Assembly (NCBI RefSeq): GCF_018687695.1
Contig: NZ_CP061303.1
Location: 1,505,847 to 1,569,846, forward strand
Source of the DNA: Polynucleobacter sp. MG-6-Vaara-E2
Lineage (GTDB): Bacteria > Pseudomonadota > Gammaproteobacteria > Burkholderiales > Burkholderiaceae
Reading direction: 5' to 3'
DNA: 64,000 bases
The position numbers were made by a program, and so were the translations under genes. Shown piece by piece: positions 25,046 to 33,523 of this stretch. Position 1 is the stretch's first letter, and each line of letters begins with the position of its first letter. The notes under the pieces are model-generated. The model searched no databases and had not been told where the DNA came from. It saw only the letters and a program-made list of their open reading frames with translations.

Positions 25046-25972
25046 TCACTTCAATTCATTGATATAGGAAGGCGCTGGATGTAAATCGCAAGAGCGTCCT
25101 GCTTTAGCAACTTGTCCAGGAACGATATGCCCGACGATTTCTGGCAATTCACGCGCAAGAACTAACAACTTAGGAATATCCATTCCGGTGTCATATCCCA
25201 TTGCATCAAGCATATGGATAGCATCTTCACTAGAGATGTTGCCACTAGCTCCAGGGGCGTATGGACAGCCACCTAACCCTCCAAGCGAGCCATCAAATCG
25301 CGTAATGCCAGATTGAACTGCAGCTAGGACGTTCGCAAGGCCCATACCTCTGGTGTTATGAAAATGCATCGTCAGTTGCATCGCTGGAAATTGCTTTTGC
25401 AAAGCCTCAGACATTTGCTGTACTTGTACAGGATTAGCCATGCCTGTTGTATCGCAAATGGTTAAACCTCGCACACCAAGATCAGCAAAACGTTTAGCGA
25501 ACTCCTCCACAACCTGTTGAGGGACATCGCCCTCCATCGGGCATCCAAAGCAAGTCGATAAAGAAACGTTGATAGGCGTTCTGCCATCAACATATCGAAT
25601 CACTTCTGCCAGCCCAGCAAAACTCTTCTCTCTTGTCATCCGAAGATTGGCGAGATTGTGAGTCTCGGAGGTTGACATGACTAAATTGAACTCGTCAGCC
25701 CGGGATTCAAATGCCCGTTCGGCTCCACGTAAATTGGGAACCAGCACGGTGTACTCAACCCCAGGAACGCGCTTGATTTTTCCCATCACTTCCTCCGCAT
25801 CCCTAAGCATCGGTATCGCCTTGGGAGATGTGAATGAGGTAACTTCTATTTTTGCAAAGCCGCATTCACTTAAGCCATTAATGAGCTTTACTTTATCTTC
25901 AGTGGGAATAAAGTTTGGCTCAATCTGAAAGCCATCTCTAGTCACAACATCATTGAAATATATTCTGGTCAT
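25046..25972 (-). CDS. Hydroxymethylglutaryl-CoA lyase-family protein
   Basis: 308 aa DRE-TIM metallolyase barrel. N-terminal VVTRDGFQIEPNF replaces the more usual DGLQNE of HMG-CoA lyases. The remaining motifs are GLTICDTTGMANP, MHFHNTRGMGLANV (metal histidines) and the C-terminal GGLGGCPYAPGASGNISSED with the loop cysteine. It cleaves a 3-hydroxy-3-methyl-dicarboxyl-CoA into acetyl-CoA or similar plus a keto acid. Beside a CaiB/BaiF CoA-transferase, it could handle HMG-CoA, citramalyl-CoA or a related thioester. Confidence 0.9.
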   Translation of the reverse strand: MTRIYFNDVVTRDGFQIEPNFIPTEDKVKLINGLSECGFAKIEVTSFTSPKAIPMLRDAEEVMGKIKRVPGVEYTVLVPNLRGAERAFESRADEFNLVMSTSETHNLANLRMTREKSFAGLAEVIRYVDGRTPINVSLSTCFGCPMEGDVPQQVVEEFAKRFADLGVRGLTICDTTGMANPVQVQQMSEALQKQFPAMQLTMHFHNTRGMGLANVLAAVQSGITRFDGSLGGLGGCPYAPGASGNISSEDAIHMLDAMGYDTGMDIPKLLVLARELPEIVGHIVPGQVAKAGRSCDLHPAPSYINELK

Positions 25973-25981
25973 CGTATTTTC

Positions 25982-27175
25982 TTATTGAGTAAATGCTACG
26001 CCGCGCTCTTTCAAGCTGGCAATTTGAGATTCATTCAAACCAATTTCTTGCAATATCTCGTCGGTGTTTTGACCAATGTTCGGTGCAAGGGTTTTAATCG
26101 AGCCTGGGGTGCGCGAAAGCTTCGGCAATACGCCTGGCACTTCAAGACTACTTCCATCCTGCATTTTGATCGTTTGAATATTTTCACGGGCTCTATAGTG
26201 CGGATCATTTGCAATATCAGCTACGGTATAAATACGGCCTGCAGGCACCGCTACAGAATCGAGCGCTTCTACTGCTTTATCAGTGCTAACAGTTTTTGCC
26301 CACTCACCAATTGCAGCATCTAATTCCACCACTCTCTTCACGCGGCCTTCATTATTTTCTAGTTGTGGATCATTGCCTAAATCATCGCGACCAATCAACT
26401 TCATAAGGCGCTTAAAGATACTATCGCCATTACCTGCAACTAATACATAGCCACCATCAGCACAAAGATAGGCATTGGTAGGCGCAATTCCGGGGAGCGC
26501 ACTACCAGCAGCTTGCCTTACCTCTCCAAAGGCGCTGTACTCTGGCAACAAACTTTCCATGCAATTAAATACCGCTTCATACAACGCAATATCGATAACC
26601 TGACCTTTACCGCTACGGTGACGCTCCTGCAACGCTAGCAAGATTCCAATCACACCGTGGAGCGACGCTAAGGTATCGCCGATACTGATGCCAACACGAA
26701 CAGGCACCCTTCCTGGCTCAGCAGTTAAATGGCGCAGGCCACCCATGGCTTCAGCTACAACCCCAAAGCCTGGCTTATCTCTATATGGACCAGTCTGTCC
26801 ATAGCCACTAATTCTGAGGATGATCAACTTCGGATTGAGCTCGAGTAATTTTTCTGGATCAAGCCCCCAACCCTCTAATGTTCCGGGGCGAAAGTTTTCA
26901 ATCAGAATATCTGCTTCTGTTGCGAGCTTTCTGACGATGTCTTGGGCTTCTGCTTGACGCAAATCTAATGAGAGTGAACGCTTGTTTCTAGACTGCACTT
27001 GCCACCAGACAGAGGTGCCATCTTTTAATAGGCGCCACTTACGCAAAGCATCACCAACCTTGGGCGGCTCAATCTTGACTACATCAGCTCCAAAATCAGC
27101 CAATGTTTTAGCGGCAAATGGACCGGCTATGAGCTGCCCCATTTCAATTACCTTTAATCCTGAGAGTGGCTCCAT
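25982..27175 (-). CDS. CaiB/BaiF family (type III) CoA-transferase
   Basis: 397 aa from ATG 27175 (MEPLSGLKVIEMGQLIAGPF), which has GAGGA 7 nt upstream; a longer frame to 27268 lacks support. Family motifs: GQLIAGPFAAKTLADFGADVVKIE at the CoA site, NKRSLSLDL, and the catalytic aspartate region FGVVAEAMGG (nearby GISIGDTLA). It transfers CoA between carboxylic acids. Forms an operon with the lyase and VOC genes; a LysR regulator diverges from it. Confidence 0.93.
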   Translation of the reverse strand: MEPLSGLKVIEMGQLIAGPFAAKTLADFGADVVKIEPPKVGDALRKWRLLKDGTSVWWQVQSRNKRSLSLDLRQAEAQDIVRKLATEADILIENFRPGTLEGWGLDPEKLLELNPKLIILRISGYGQTGPYRDKPGFGVVAEAMGGLRHLTAEPGRVPVRVGISIGDTLASLHGVIGILLALQERHRSGKGQVIDIALYEAVFNCMESLLPEYSAFGEVRQAAGSALPGIAPTNAYLCADGGYVLVAGNGDSIFKRLMKLIGRDDLGNDPQLENNEGRVKRVVELDAAIGEWAKTVSTDKAVEALDSVAVPAGRIYTVADIANDPHYRARENIQTIKMQDGSSLEVPGVLPKLSRTPGSIKTLAPNIGQNTDEILQEIGLNESQIASLKERGVAFTQ

Positions 27176-27296
27176 CCAGCATCCTCGTCTATCTAAATTT
27201 GCAATACCAAGAAAATAACCTCCATTTGGGGGCTTGGGAATTGCTATGAAATCAGATAGCCTTCTCATTTTGCGAAGGCTTGGCTAGAATAGCCCT

Positions 27297-28208
27297 ATGA
27301 AACCCCAAATTAACCCTGCCAGAGTGGACTTTGTCACCCTCAAGCTCTTTTGCGCAATTGCCCAGTCCGGCAGCATCACCAAAGGGGCTCATGAATGTAA
27401 TCTGGCACTCTCAGCGGCAAGCAGGAGAATTTCCGAGCTCGAGGAAATCGTTGGTTTGATGCTTTTAGATAGATCAGCCAAAGGGGTCACTCTCACTCAA
27501 GCTGGCCATGCCGTTATGCAGCATGCGCTCAGACTTTTTCAAGGCTTTGAGCAATTTAGCAATGAATTGGGCGAGTATGCCAAAGGCATCAAAGGTCATG
27601 TGCGTCTTTGGGCAAATATGTCATCACTCACAGAATTTTTGCCTGCAGCTTTAGCGAGCTTCTTAAAACAACATCCTGAAATTCAGGTGGAAGTTGAAGA
27701 GCAAATGAGTGGCGATATTGTGCAAGCCCTGCTTGATGGCATTGCAGATATTGGCGTACTAGCTGATGGCACTCCAACTGCAGGGCTTGATACCCAAGTG
27801 ATTGGGCATGATGAGCTTGTGATTGTTTGTAGTAAAGCTCACCCAATCAAAAATAAAAAGAGTATTAGTTTTGAAGAGAGTCTTGACTATGACTTTGTCG
27901 GCCTTAACCGCGGCAGCTCATTACTGGAGCTGACCTCTCGACAAGCAGAGCGACTCAGTAAACAGATGCGACTGCGTATTCAGGTAAGAAGCTATGATGC
28001 GATGTGCCAAATGATTGCGGTGAATCTTGGCGTCGGAGTTCTGCCTCTCCAGGCCTGCGCACCCCAAATCAAGGCGATGGATTTAAAAGTCATCCGCCTT
28101 GAAGATGCATGGGCGAAGCGTGACCTCTTGCTCGCCATGAAAGCCAATGGCTATCAATCACCAGCCTGCGCTTTACTTAGTCAGCACTTGATAGAGCATG
28201 GTCTGTAG
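27297..28208 (+). CDS. LysR-family transcriptional regulator
   Basis: 303 aa. N-terminal helix-turn-helix (FCAIAQSGSITKGAHECNLALSAASRRISELEE) and a periplasmic-binding-like effector domain (VRLWANMSSLTEFLPAALASF). It is divergent from the CoA-transferase operon with 121 bp between the starts, the normal arrangement for a LysR activator of that operon. The co-inducer is unknown, likely an acyl-CoA pathway intermediate. Confidence 0.92.
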   Translation: MKPQINPARVDFVTLKLFCAIAQSGSITKGAHECNLALSAASRRISELEEIVGLMLLDRSAKGVTLTQAGHAVMQHALRLFQGFEQFSNELGEYAKGIKGHVRLWANMSSLTEFLPAALASFLKQHPEIQVEVEEQMSGDIVQALLDGIADIGVLADGTPTAGLDTQVIGHDELVIVCSKAHPIKNKKSISFEESLDYDFVGLNRGSSLLELTSRQAERLSKQMRLRIQVRSYDAMCQMIAVNLGVGVLPLQACAPQIKAMDLKVIRLEDAWAKRDLLLAMKANGYQSPACALLSQHLIEHGL

Positions 28209-28285
28209 CCATCTTTGCTCAAGCCAAGATGAAAAAGTTCAGCTAATATCGTCAATCGTTAATCCAATCAACCAAAGGAAAGTAA

Positions 28286-28921
28286 ATGAGTCTCTTAGAA
28301 AAGCTACAGTGGCGCTATGCCACTAAGAAGATGGATGCAAGTAAGTCAGTCCCAACAGAAAAAGTAGAGGAGATACTAGATGCTGTAAGACTCACCGCCA
28401 GCTCCAGTGGTTTACAGCCTTATGAGTTGATTGTCATCACCAATAAGGATCTGCGTGAAAAGATCAAAGCCATTGCGAACAACCAGTCGCAGATCACTGA
28501 TTGCTCCCATCTAGTTGTTTTTGCCGCTTGGGATGATTACACCGCTCAGCGCATCAACGACGCTTTTGATATGACTGAGACTGTTCGTAACTTTAAGAAT
28601 GATGCTGGCGTTGCATATCGCCAAATGCTCTTAAAGAATTACCCTGCTAAAGGCCCTGAAGTTAATTTTATTCACACTGCAAAGCAAGCTTATATTGGCC
28701 TAGGTACCGCCTTGATCGCAGCAGCTGAACTTGGAGTGGACTCCACGCCAATGGAAGGCTTTGACCCTAAGGCCTTAGATGAAATCCTTAATCTCAAAGA
28801 AAAAGGTTTGCGTAGCGTAGTCATGCTGCCACTAGGATACCGCAAGGAAGATGAAGACTGGTTAGTCAAACTCAAGAAAGTGAGACGCCCTAAAGAAAGC
28901 TTTATTAGCTGGATTAAGTAA
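28286..28921 (+). CDS. Nitroreductase-family NAD(P)H-dependent oxidoreductase
   Basis: 211 aa FMN protein: RYATKKMDASKSVP with the FMN phosphate-binding arginine at the start, SSSGLQPYELIVI, and the later GLGTALIAAAELGVDSTPMEGFD typical of NfsB-like nitroreductases. It may reduce quinones, nitro compounds or flavins. AAAGGAAAG precedes ATG 28286. Ends before a strong terminator. Confidence 0.9.
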   Translation: MSLLEKLQWRYATKKMDASKSVPTEKVEEILDAVRLTASSSGLQPYELIVITNKDLREKIKAIANNQSQITDCSHLVVFAAWDDYTAQRINDAFDMTETVRNFKNDAGVAYRQMLLKNYPAKGPEVNFIHTAKQAYIGLGTALIAAAELGVDSTPMEGFDPKALDEILNLKEKGLRSVVMLPLGYRKEDEDWLVKLKKVRRPKESFISWIK

Positions 28922-28944
28922 GACTAAATCAACAAGCACACAGC

Positions 28945-28972
28945 AAAATGCCAACCCTAGGGTTGGCATTTT
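28945..28972. terminator. Bidirectional terminator between nitroreductase and LOG genes
   Basis: A perfect 28-bp palindrome: AAAATGCCAACCCT / AGGGTTGGCATTTT, with the T-run extending on the plus strand. It separates the convergent nitroreductase (+) and LOG (-) genes. Confidence 0.9.
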
Positions 28973-28978
28973 TCATAT

Positions 28979-29572
28979 CTAGGCCTTGGGTTGATTAATC
29001 CATTTAGTAATGACTGGTGGTTGCCAAGTCGATAAGCCCTCAATCAAAGACTGGGCTGTAGGTTTAATCAAAATCATATCGCGGTGCTCCGGCTTCATAA
29101 ACTCTTCAGCGACTGCACGATGCAATTGATCTGCTAAGGGATCATAAAAACCATCGATATTGAGAACACCACAGGGTTTTGAGTGATCACCGATTTGCGT
29201 TAAGGTAGCCACTTCAAATAATTCTTCTAGGGTTCCTAAGCCTCCAGGCAGCGCGATAAATGCATCTGACAATTCAATCATGCGCGCCCTTCTTTGGCGT
29301 CGATCTTCAGCAATTTCTAGAGAAGATAAACCTGGATGAGATTGGCCGCGCGCATGTAAGCCCTGATAAATCACGCCAATGATTTTGCCTCCTGCATCTA
29401 AAGCAGCATCAGCCACCACACCCATTAATCCTGTTTGAGTTCCCCCGTATATCAAGGTAATTTCTTCCCTTGCTAACAGTTGACCAAGGCTAATAGCTGC
29501 TTCTCTATAGATTGGTCTAGTTCCAAAATTAGACCCGCAAAAAATAGCAATGCTTTTGAGTTTTGTATTCAT
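28979..29572 (-). CDS. LOG-family protein (TIGR00730, nucleotide 5'-monophosphate phosphoribohydrolase-like)
   Basis: 197 aa Rossmann-like protein with the family motif PGGLGTLEELFE near residue 104-115 and an N-terminal SIAIFCGSNFGTRP. Members hydrolyse cytokinin riboside or purine nucleoside 5'-monophosphates to free base and ribose 5-phosphate, and this is the minimal plant LOG-like size class. Convergent with the nitroreductase. Confidence 0.9.
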   Translation of the reverse strand: MNTKLKSIAIFCGSNFGTRPIYREAAISLGQLLAREEITLIYGGTQTGLMGVVADAALDAGGKIIGVIYQGLHARGQSHPGLSSLEIAEDRRQRRARMIELSDAFIALPGGLGTLEELFEVATLTQIGDHSKPCGVLNIDGFYDPLADQLHRAVAEEFMKPEHRDMILIKPTAQSLIEGLSTWQPPVITKWINQPKA

Positions 29573-29600
29573 CAGTAAATTCTAAATCCTGGAATCTCTA

Positions 29601-30251
29601 CTAGAGCAAATGTCCAGTCTTTACAAAGATTGTGCAGCCCTCTTTGCTAAAAGGTTGATGCAAGCTCATGTGTGGACTTCTGACCCATGAACCTGCTGGA
29701 TAGCGCCCATGCTCGTCCTCAAATACGCCATCGACTACAAAAATTTCTTCGCCCCCATAGTGCTTATGGGGATTGAAATAAGTTTGAGGCGCCCAGCGCA
29801 CAAGAGTTGATCCACTTCCCTGCTGCATCAGAGGCATCACATGAAGACCGGGAACCATACCTTGATACCATGATGCCATCTTTGTATCAATCACTTCTCG
29901 CTCAACTTGGTCTGGCCCTAAATGTCTGAGTTTTACAAAGAGAATGCAACCCTCCTTACTAAATGGTGCATGCGAAGAGCCTGGTGGGTTCATTAAATAA
30001 GTGCCCGCAGGATAATCTCCCGTCTCATCACTAAAAACCCCATCTAAAACGAAGATCTCTTCACCCAAATCATGGGAATGCAATTGAAATTGAGACCCGG
30101 GTTGGTAGCGTACGATTGAAGTTGCTTTTGCTACCTCATCACCTATACGCTCAAGCATGCGCCGCTCCACGCCCAATTGTGGACTTGGGATCCATGGCAA
30201 GTCGTGATGGTTAATTACCACTCTCTGGCTGTAGTCAGAATTGATATTCAT
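29601..30251 (-). CDS. Double ChrR-like cupin protein
   Basis: 216 aa made of two repeats of the ChrR_cupin barrel. Repeat 1 carries HSHDLGEEIFVLDGVFSDE, then YPAGTYLMNPPGSSH and EGC; repeat 2 carries NPHKHYGGEEIFVVDGVFEDE, then YPAGSWVRSPHMSLH and EGC. Both keep the HxH...E...H metal ligands. ChrR is the anti-sigma factor of the singlet-oxygen response, but the zinc-binding anti-sigma domain of ChrR is absent here. A free-standing double sensor-type cupin, 28 nt before LOG. Function unknown. Confidence 0.85.
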   Translation of the reverse strand: MNINSDYSQRVVINHHDLPWIPSPQLGVERRMLERIGDEVAKATSIVRYQPGSQFQLHSHDLGEEIFVLDGVFSDETGDYPAGTYLMNPPGSSHAPFSKEGCILFVKLRHLGPDQVEREVIDTKMASWYQGMVPGLHVMPLMQQGSGSTLVRWAPQTYFNPHKHYGGEEIFVVDGVFEDEHGRYPAGSWVRSPHMSLHQPFSKEGCTIFVKTGHLL

Positions 30252-30334
30252 TTACTGTGATGTGGGTATTGAATTCATTCCAAAGAATAACAAGCAAATG
30301 AAATATATGCCCAACCAACACGCTTTTGGCTTAC

Positions 30335-31735
30335 CTATTCAATTGCAACCGGCACCACATCTTTTTTGTAAGCTCCCGATAAGGCTTTTTTGACTATCTT
30401 ATAGATGTCGAGGTCGAACTCTGCCTCACCCGATGCAGCCAACTCATAAAGCTCTTCTTGATTAATAGCAGTACCAAGATAGCACCATTTATCAATGACG
30501 ATCATCTCACCGCCTTCTTTAATGGCGATGGGTCCAGCATATGGCCATACCTGTACTTTAAATAGCTCTAACGCAGTCTTGAGTTGCAAATTATGCAAAG
30601 GTATTGGGGTGAGCTGAAGACATGCTCCGCTGCACTGCTTGACCTGATAACCAAAGCATGACTTACCCTCAACCCGCTTCTCTAAACCAAGCAATACCTC
30701 ACAAAGGTGATATTTTTTGGCTATCGCCTTTAAATAAGAGTGTGCTTCTCGTTTGCTGTAAAACAAACCGTATAAGTTATCTTGTAAACCAGGTGTTAGT
30801 TGATGGTGTGTCACCAATGTAGGTATGAGCACACCAGCCTGATCCTCTACCAAGCTCCACCCACATAGATCTTTAGACCGACGAAGCTTGATATTCATGC
30901 TGGGCATACGCTCTTTGATCAATCTAGACTCCAGAATAAGAGCACCTAGCTCTCCACTAGTCTCGATCCAATCGATATCCCTGATCTGCAGAGAGAGTTT
31001 CATTTCTTTGCGTTGCGTTAAAGCGCCTTGAAAGTGGCCCATCACCCTACTGCGCAATGAAATACTTTTGCCAATGTATATGGGAACTTTATTCTCTCCA
31101 TAAAAGATGTAACAGCCGGGAGCGTCTGGAATCGAATCTATTAAATCCTTATCTATATTGGGAGGAAGACTCGGATTTCCAACTAGCTGATGAATCACTT
31201 CATTTAATTTTGCTTTCCCAAACTTCGATTCACATACTCGCCAAAACTGAAGCAATAAATCTGCATCACCTAGTGCGCGGTGACGAGCAGTCACTTTTAA
31301 ATCATGGGAGCTAATAATGGTATCTAGGTTATGGCGAGCTTGCGTTGGGAAAAGCAATCTTGAGAGCTTTACTGTACATAGTACTTTCGGCTTAAAGTCG
31401 ATTCCGACCCTCTTGAAAGAGGCCTTGATAAAGCCATAATCAAACCTGGCATTATGAGCAATGAATATTTTTCCTTCGAGCTCCTTTTTTAACTCTTGTG
31501 CGATCTGTTCAAACGATGGCTGATTCTCAACCATGTGCGGAGAGATGCCAGTCAATCTTTGAATATTTTGCGGAATAAACGTTTGTGGATTAATTAAACG
31601 CTCCCATACCTCAATTTGATTGCTGGCAAGCGTTTTAATACCAATCTCAGTGATACGATCTCGATCAAAGTGTGATCCCGTAGTTTCGATATCGACAAAT
31701 GCCAAATCAGGATACGAAACCTCTTGAATGTCCAC
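30335..31735 (-). CDS. DEDDh 3'-5' exonuclease fused to GIY-YIG (UvrC-type) nuclease
   Basis: 466 aa from GTG 31735. A GTG at 31816 is possible but would overlap the Rrf2 gene by 62 nt. DnaQ-like exonuclease: LAFVDIETTG (D15, E17), HNARFDYGFI, RHRALGDADLLL (His, Asp). GIY-YIG domain near 205-285: APGCYIFYG and IYIGKSISLRSRV, then a region resembling the UvrC/Cho continuation with several cysteines. Fusions of this kind are annotated as DNA polymerase III epsilon-like or Cho-like repair nucleases. It follows the Rrf2 gene on the same strand. Confidence 0.85.
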   Translation of the reverse strand: MDIQEVSYPDLAFVDIETTGSHFDRDRITEIGIKTLASNQIEVWERLINPQTFIPQNIQRLTGISPHMVENQPSFEQIAQELKKELEGKIFIAHNARFDYGFIKASFKRVGIDFKPKVLCTVKLSRLLFPTQARHNLDTIISSHDLKVTARHRALGDADLLLQFWRVCESKFGKAKLNEVIHQLVGNPSLPPNIDKDLIDSIPDAPGCYIFYGENKVPIYIGKSISLRSRVMGHFQGALTQRKEMKLSLQIRDIDWIETSGELGALILESRLIKERMPSMNIKLRRSKDLCGWSLVEDQAGVLIPTLVTHHQLTPGLQDNLYGLFYSKREAHSYLKAIAKKYHLCEVLLGLEKRVEGKSCFGYQVKQCSGACLQLTPIPLHNLQLKTALELFKVQVWPYAGPIAIKEGGEMIVIDKWCYLGTAINQEELYELAASGEAEFDLDIYKIVKKALSGAYKKDVVPVAIE

Positions 31736-31754
31736 TGCGAATGACTTTATCAGC

Positions 31755-32342
31755 TTAGTTTGCTGGCGAGTTTCTATTGAGGTAATCGGCAAAGCTAAAA
31801 ATAGAATTGGGTCCACGAGGAGCTTCTTCTACCTTTTTAAATGCACTCTTCACCACCTTTTGAATTTCCCCTTTAGGCCTTTTATCTTGCTTTACCTTTA
31901 CCTCAGAATGAGCGGGGAAATAAGGCTTTCTTTCGGGCGCTGTTTGAACTTCGCTAAAGCGAGGAACGTAATCTTTAATAGCAGAGGCCAATGTGACGTT
32001 GGAGATGCAATTCATCATGTAAGTCTCTAATGACTGATAGAGATCTTTTGCAATATCAGATACCTCTACTTTTCTCTTTTTGATACGATTCATCGCTAAC
32101 ACAATGTCTTTTATCGTAATGATGCGAGGGTCTTTTAACAGCTGGTAGCCTCCAGTGCGTCCTTTGATTCCAACAACCAATCCGGATTCCCGCAAAGGTC
32201 TAAGCAACAACTCAATACGACTAATCGACATTTGCAATCTTTGGGCTATCTCTGGCACGGGCACCAGCCGACCATTGCTTGAATGGCTCGCAATGTCAAC
32301 TAAGGTATTAAGGGCAACCTTGACTGCTTTAGTAACTTCCAT
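31755..32342 (-). CDS. Rrf2-family transcriptional regulator without cluster cysteines
   Basis: 195 aa from ATG 32342 (MEVTKAVKVALNTLVDIA); upstream TTG 32393 is in frame but weak. The Rrf2 winged helix is clear (VPEIAQRLQMSISRIELLLRPLRESGLV; GRTGGYQLLKDP). Only one cysteine remains in the protein, so the three-cysteine Fe-S site of IscR/NsrR is missing. A lysine-rich C-terminal extension of about 55 residues ends with FSFADYLNR. It precedes the exonuclease gene and may regulate it. The signal is unknown. Confidence 0.82.
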   Translation of the reverse strand: MEVTKAVKVALNTLVDIASHSSNGRLVPVPEIAQRLQMSISRIELLLRPLRESGLVVGIKGRTGGYQLLKDPRIITIKDIVLAMNRIKKRKVEVSDIAKDLYQSLETYMMNCISNVTLASAIKDYVPRFSEVQTAPERKPYFPAHSEVKVKQDKRPKGEIQKVVKSAFKKVEEAPRGPNSIFSFADYLNRNSPAN

Positions 32343-32378
32343 GGTGTTATTTGGCAAAAAAGTGAGATTAGGGCTAGT

Positions 32379-32924
32379 ATGAAACCGATTCAAGCTTTCT
32401 GCTGCAGCGCACTAATTAACCCTTATTACCCCATGGTTGAATCCCCCAAAACCCAACACAGCCTTTCACTTCGACTATTACGTCTACTCGCCCTGCTGAT
32501 TGCGGGAGGGACAATTGCTCAGGCTTTTGGCTGCCTCATCGCTTATCTCTCAATGGAAGACTCTCAGGCAGGCGGGATGTTGGCTCACCTCATCATTCAG
32601 CATCTCTCGTATTACTTTTTAGGATGCGCATTTGTCATCATGAGCCTCTCAAACCTCTTGATCAAAAGAGGGATATCAACTCTCAAGACAACACGGCTAC
32701 CATCACTAATATTGATTTTATGTGTTGCTCTTGCAAGTTTTTTATTAATCCCCCGCATGGATTACCTCAGGGAAACAGCGCTTCAGGATGGCATGCCAGT
32801 AATGCTCTCGCCTTTTGCAAACTACTTTGCAATATTAAATGGCCTCACACTTCTATTGATCTGCGCTCAAATTTTCTTTAGCGCTTTGGTGGCATGGCGC
32901 CTGTGCGGCTCAAAATCATCCTAG
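32379..32924 (+). CDS. Four-helix membrane protein, function unknown
   Basis: 181 aa (from 32379; ATG at 32433, MVESPK, is an alternative start). Four hydrophobic segments: about 30-52, 65-86, 103-122 and 148-172. I do not recognise a family. The 5' end lies 36 bp from the divergent Rrf2 start, and its 3' end overlaps the DUF2244 gene by 9 nt in convergent orientation. No signal or catalytic motif. Confidence 0.6.
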   Translation: MKPIQAFCCSALINPYYPMVESPKTQHSLSLRLLRLLALLIAGGTIAQAFGCLIAYLSMEDSQAGGMLAHLIIQHLSYYFLGCAFVIMSLSNLLIKRGISTLKTTRLPSLILILCVALASFLLIPRMDYLRETALQDGMPVMLSPFANYFAILNGLTLLLICAQIFFSALVAWRLCGSKSS

Positions 32925-33362
32925 ATGCGCACGCACTTGGGCGATCAAGGCAATCTGTTGCTCCTCCCTGATAAATTGACCAAGCTCAACGCGTAAACCT
33001 GACTGGCTTATGTGAAACGTTTTGGATTTTTCAATGGGTGGTTCAATTTTCGCCCATTGGGTATTGAATTCATAAATCGCCTCCTTATACCCAATGAACT
33101 TTTTCACTAAAAGACGTTTACCCTCAACTTCGATTGTTTCGCAATCTAATGCGTGCCTACAGTAAATGAAAAAACCAATGGTTACTGCGGCTAACTCTAA
33201 AGCAGTAAAGATGGGAATCATCCAGACGCCAGCAAGGAAAAATCCAGTTGCCACGATTAACGATAGGCAGACCAATACGATATAAAACTGCAACAACTGC
33301 TTTGGAGTGAGAGCGCAATTTCTGCGCATCTGCCAACGTTTAGTACTCATATTGAATTGCAT
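32916..33362 (-). CDS. DUF2244 domain membrane protein
   Basis: 148 aa (ATG 33362; ATG 33350 also possible). Matches DUF2244: RRNCALTPKQLLQFYIVL, two membrane helices (about 26-44, 47-68), RHALDCETIEVEGKRLLVKK, and a soluble C-terminal half. In proteobacteria the family is often beside cytochrome oxidase assembly genes, which are not seen here. Function unknown. Confidence 0.8.
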   Translation of the reverse strand: MQFNMSTKRWQMRRNCALTPKQLLQFYIVLVCLSLIVATGFFLAGVWMIPIFTALELAAVTIGFFIYCRHALDCETIEVEGKRLLVKKFIGYKEAIYEFNTQWAKIEPPIEKSKTFHISQSGLRVELGQFIREEQQIALIAQVRAHLG

Positions 33363-33523
33363 TAGATCATGAATTCATAATATGGATTGTCATAAACTTC
33401 AGTCCACCAAAAGCAAAGTGGTCTAACCAGTAGGCCCTGGAAATCCGAATTAATGAATTAATGTAATGTCCAGGTAATAAAGATTGCGTATATTGCACTC
33501 TTTGCTCTAGCCCCCTGTATCTC

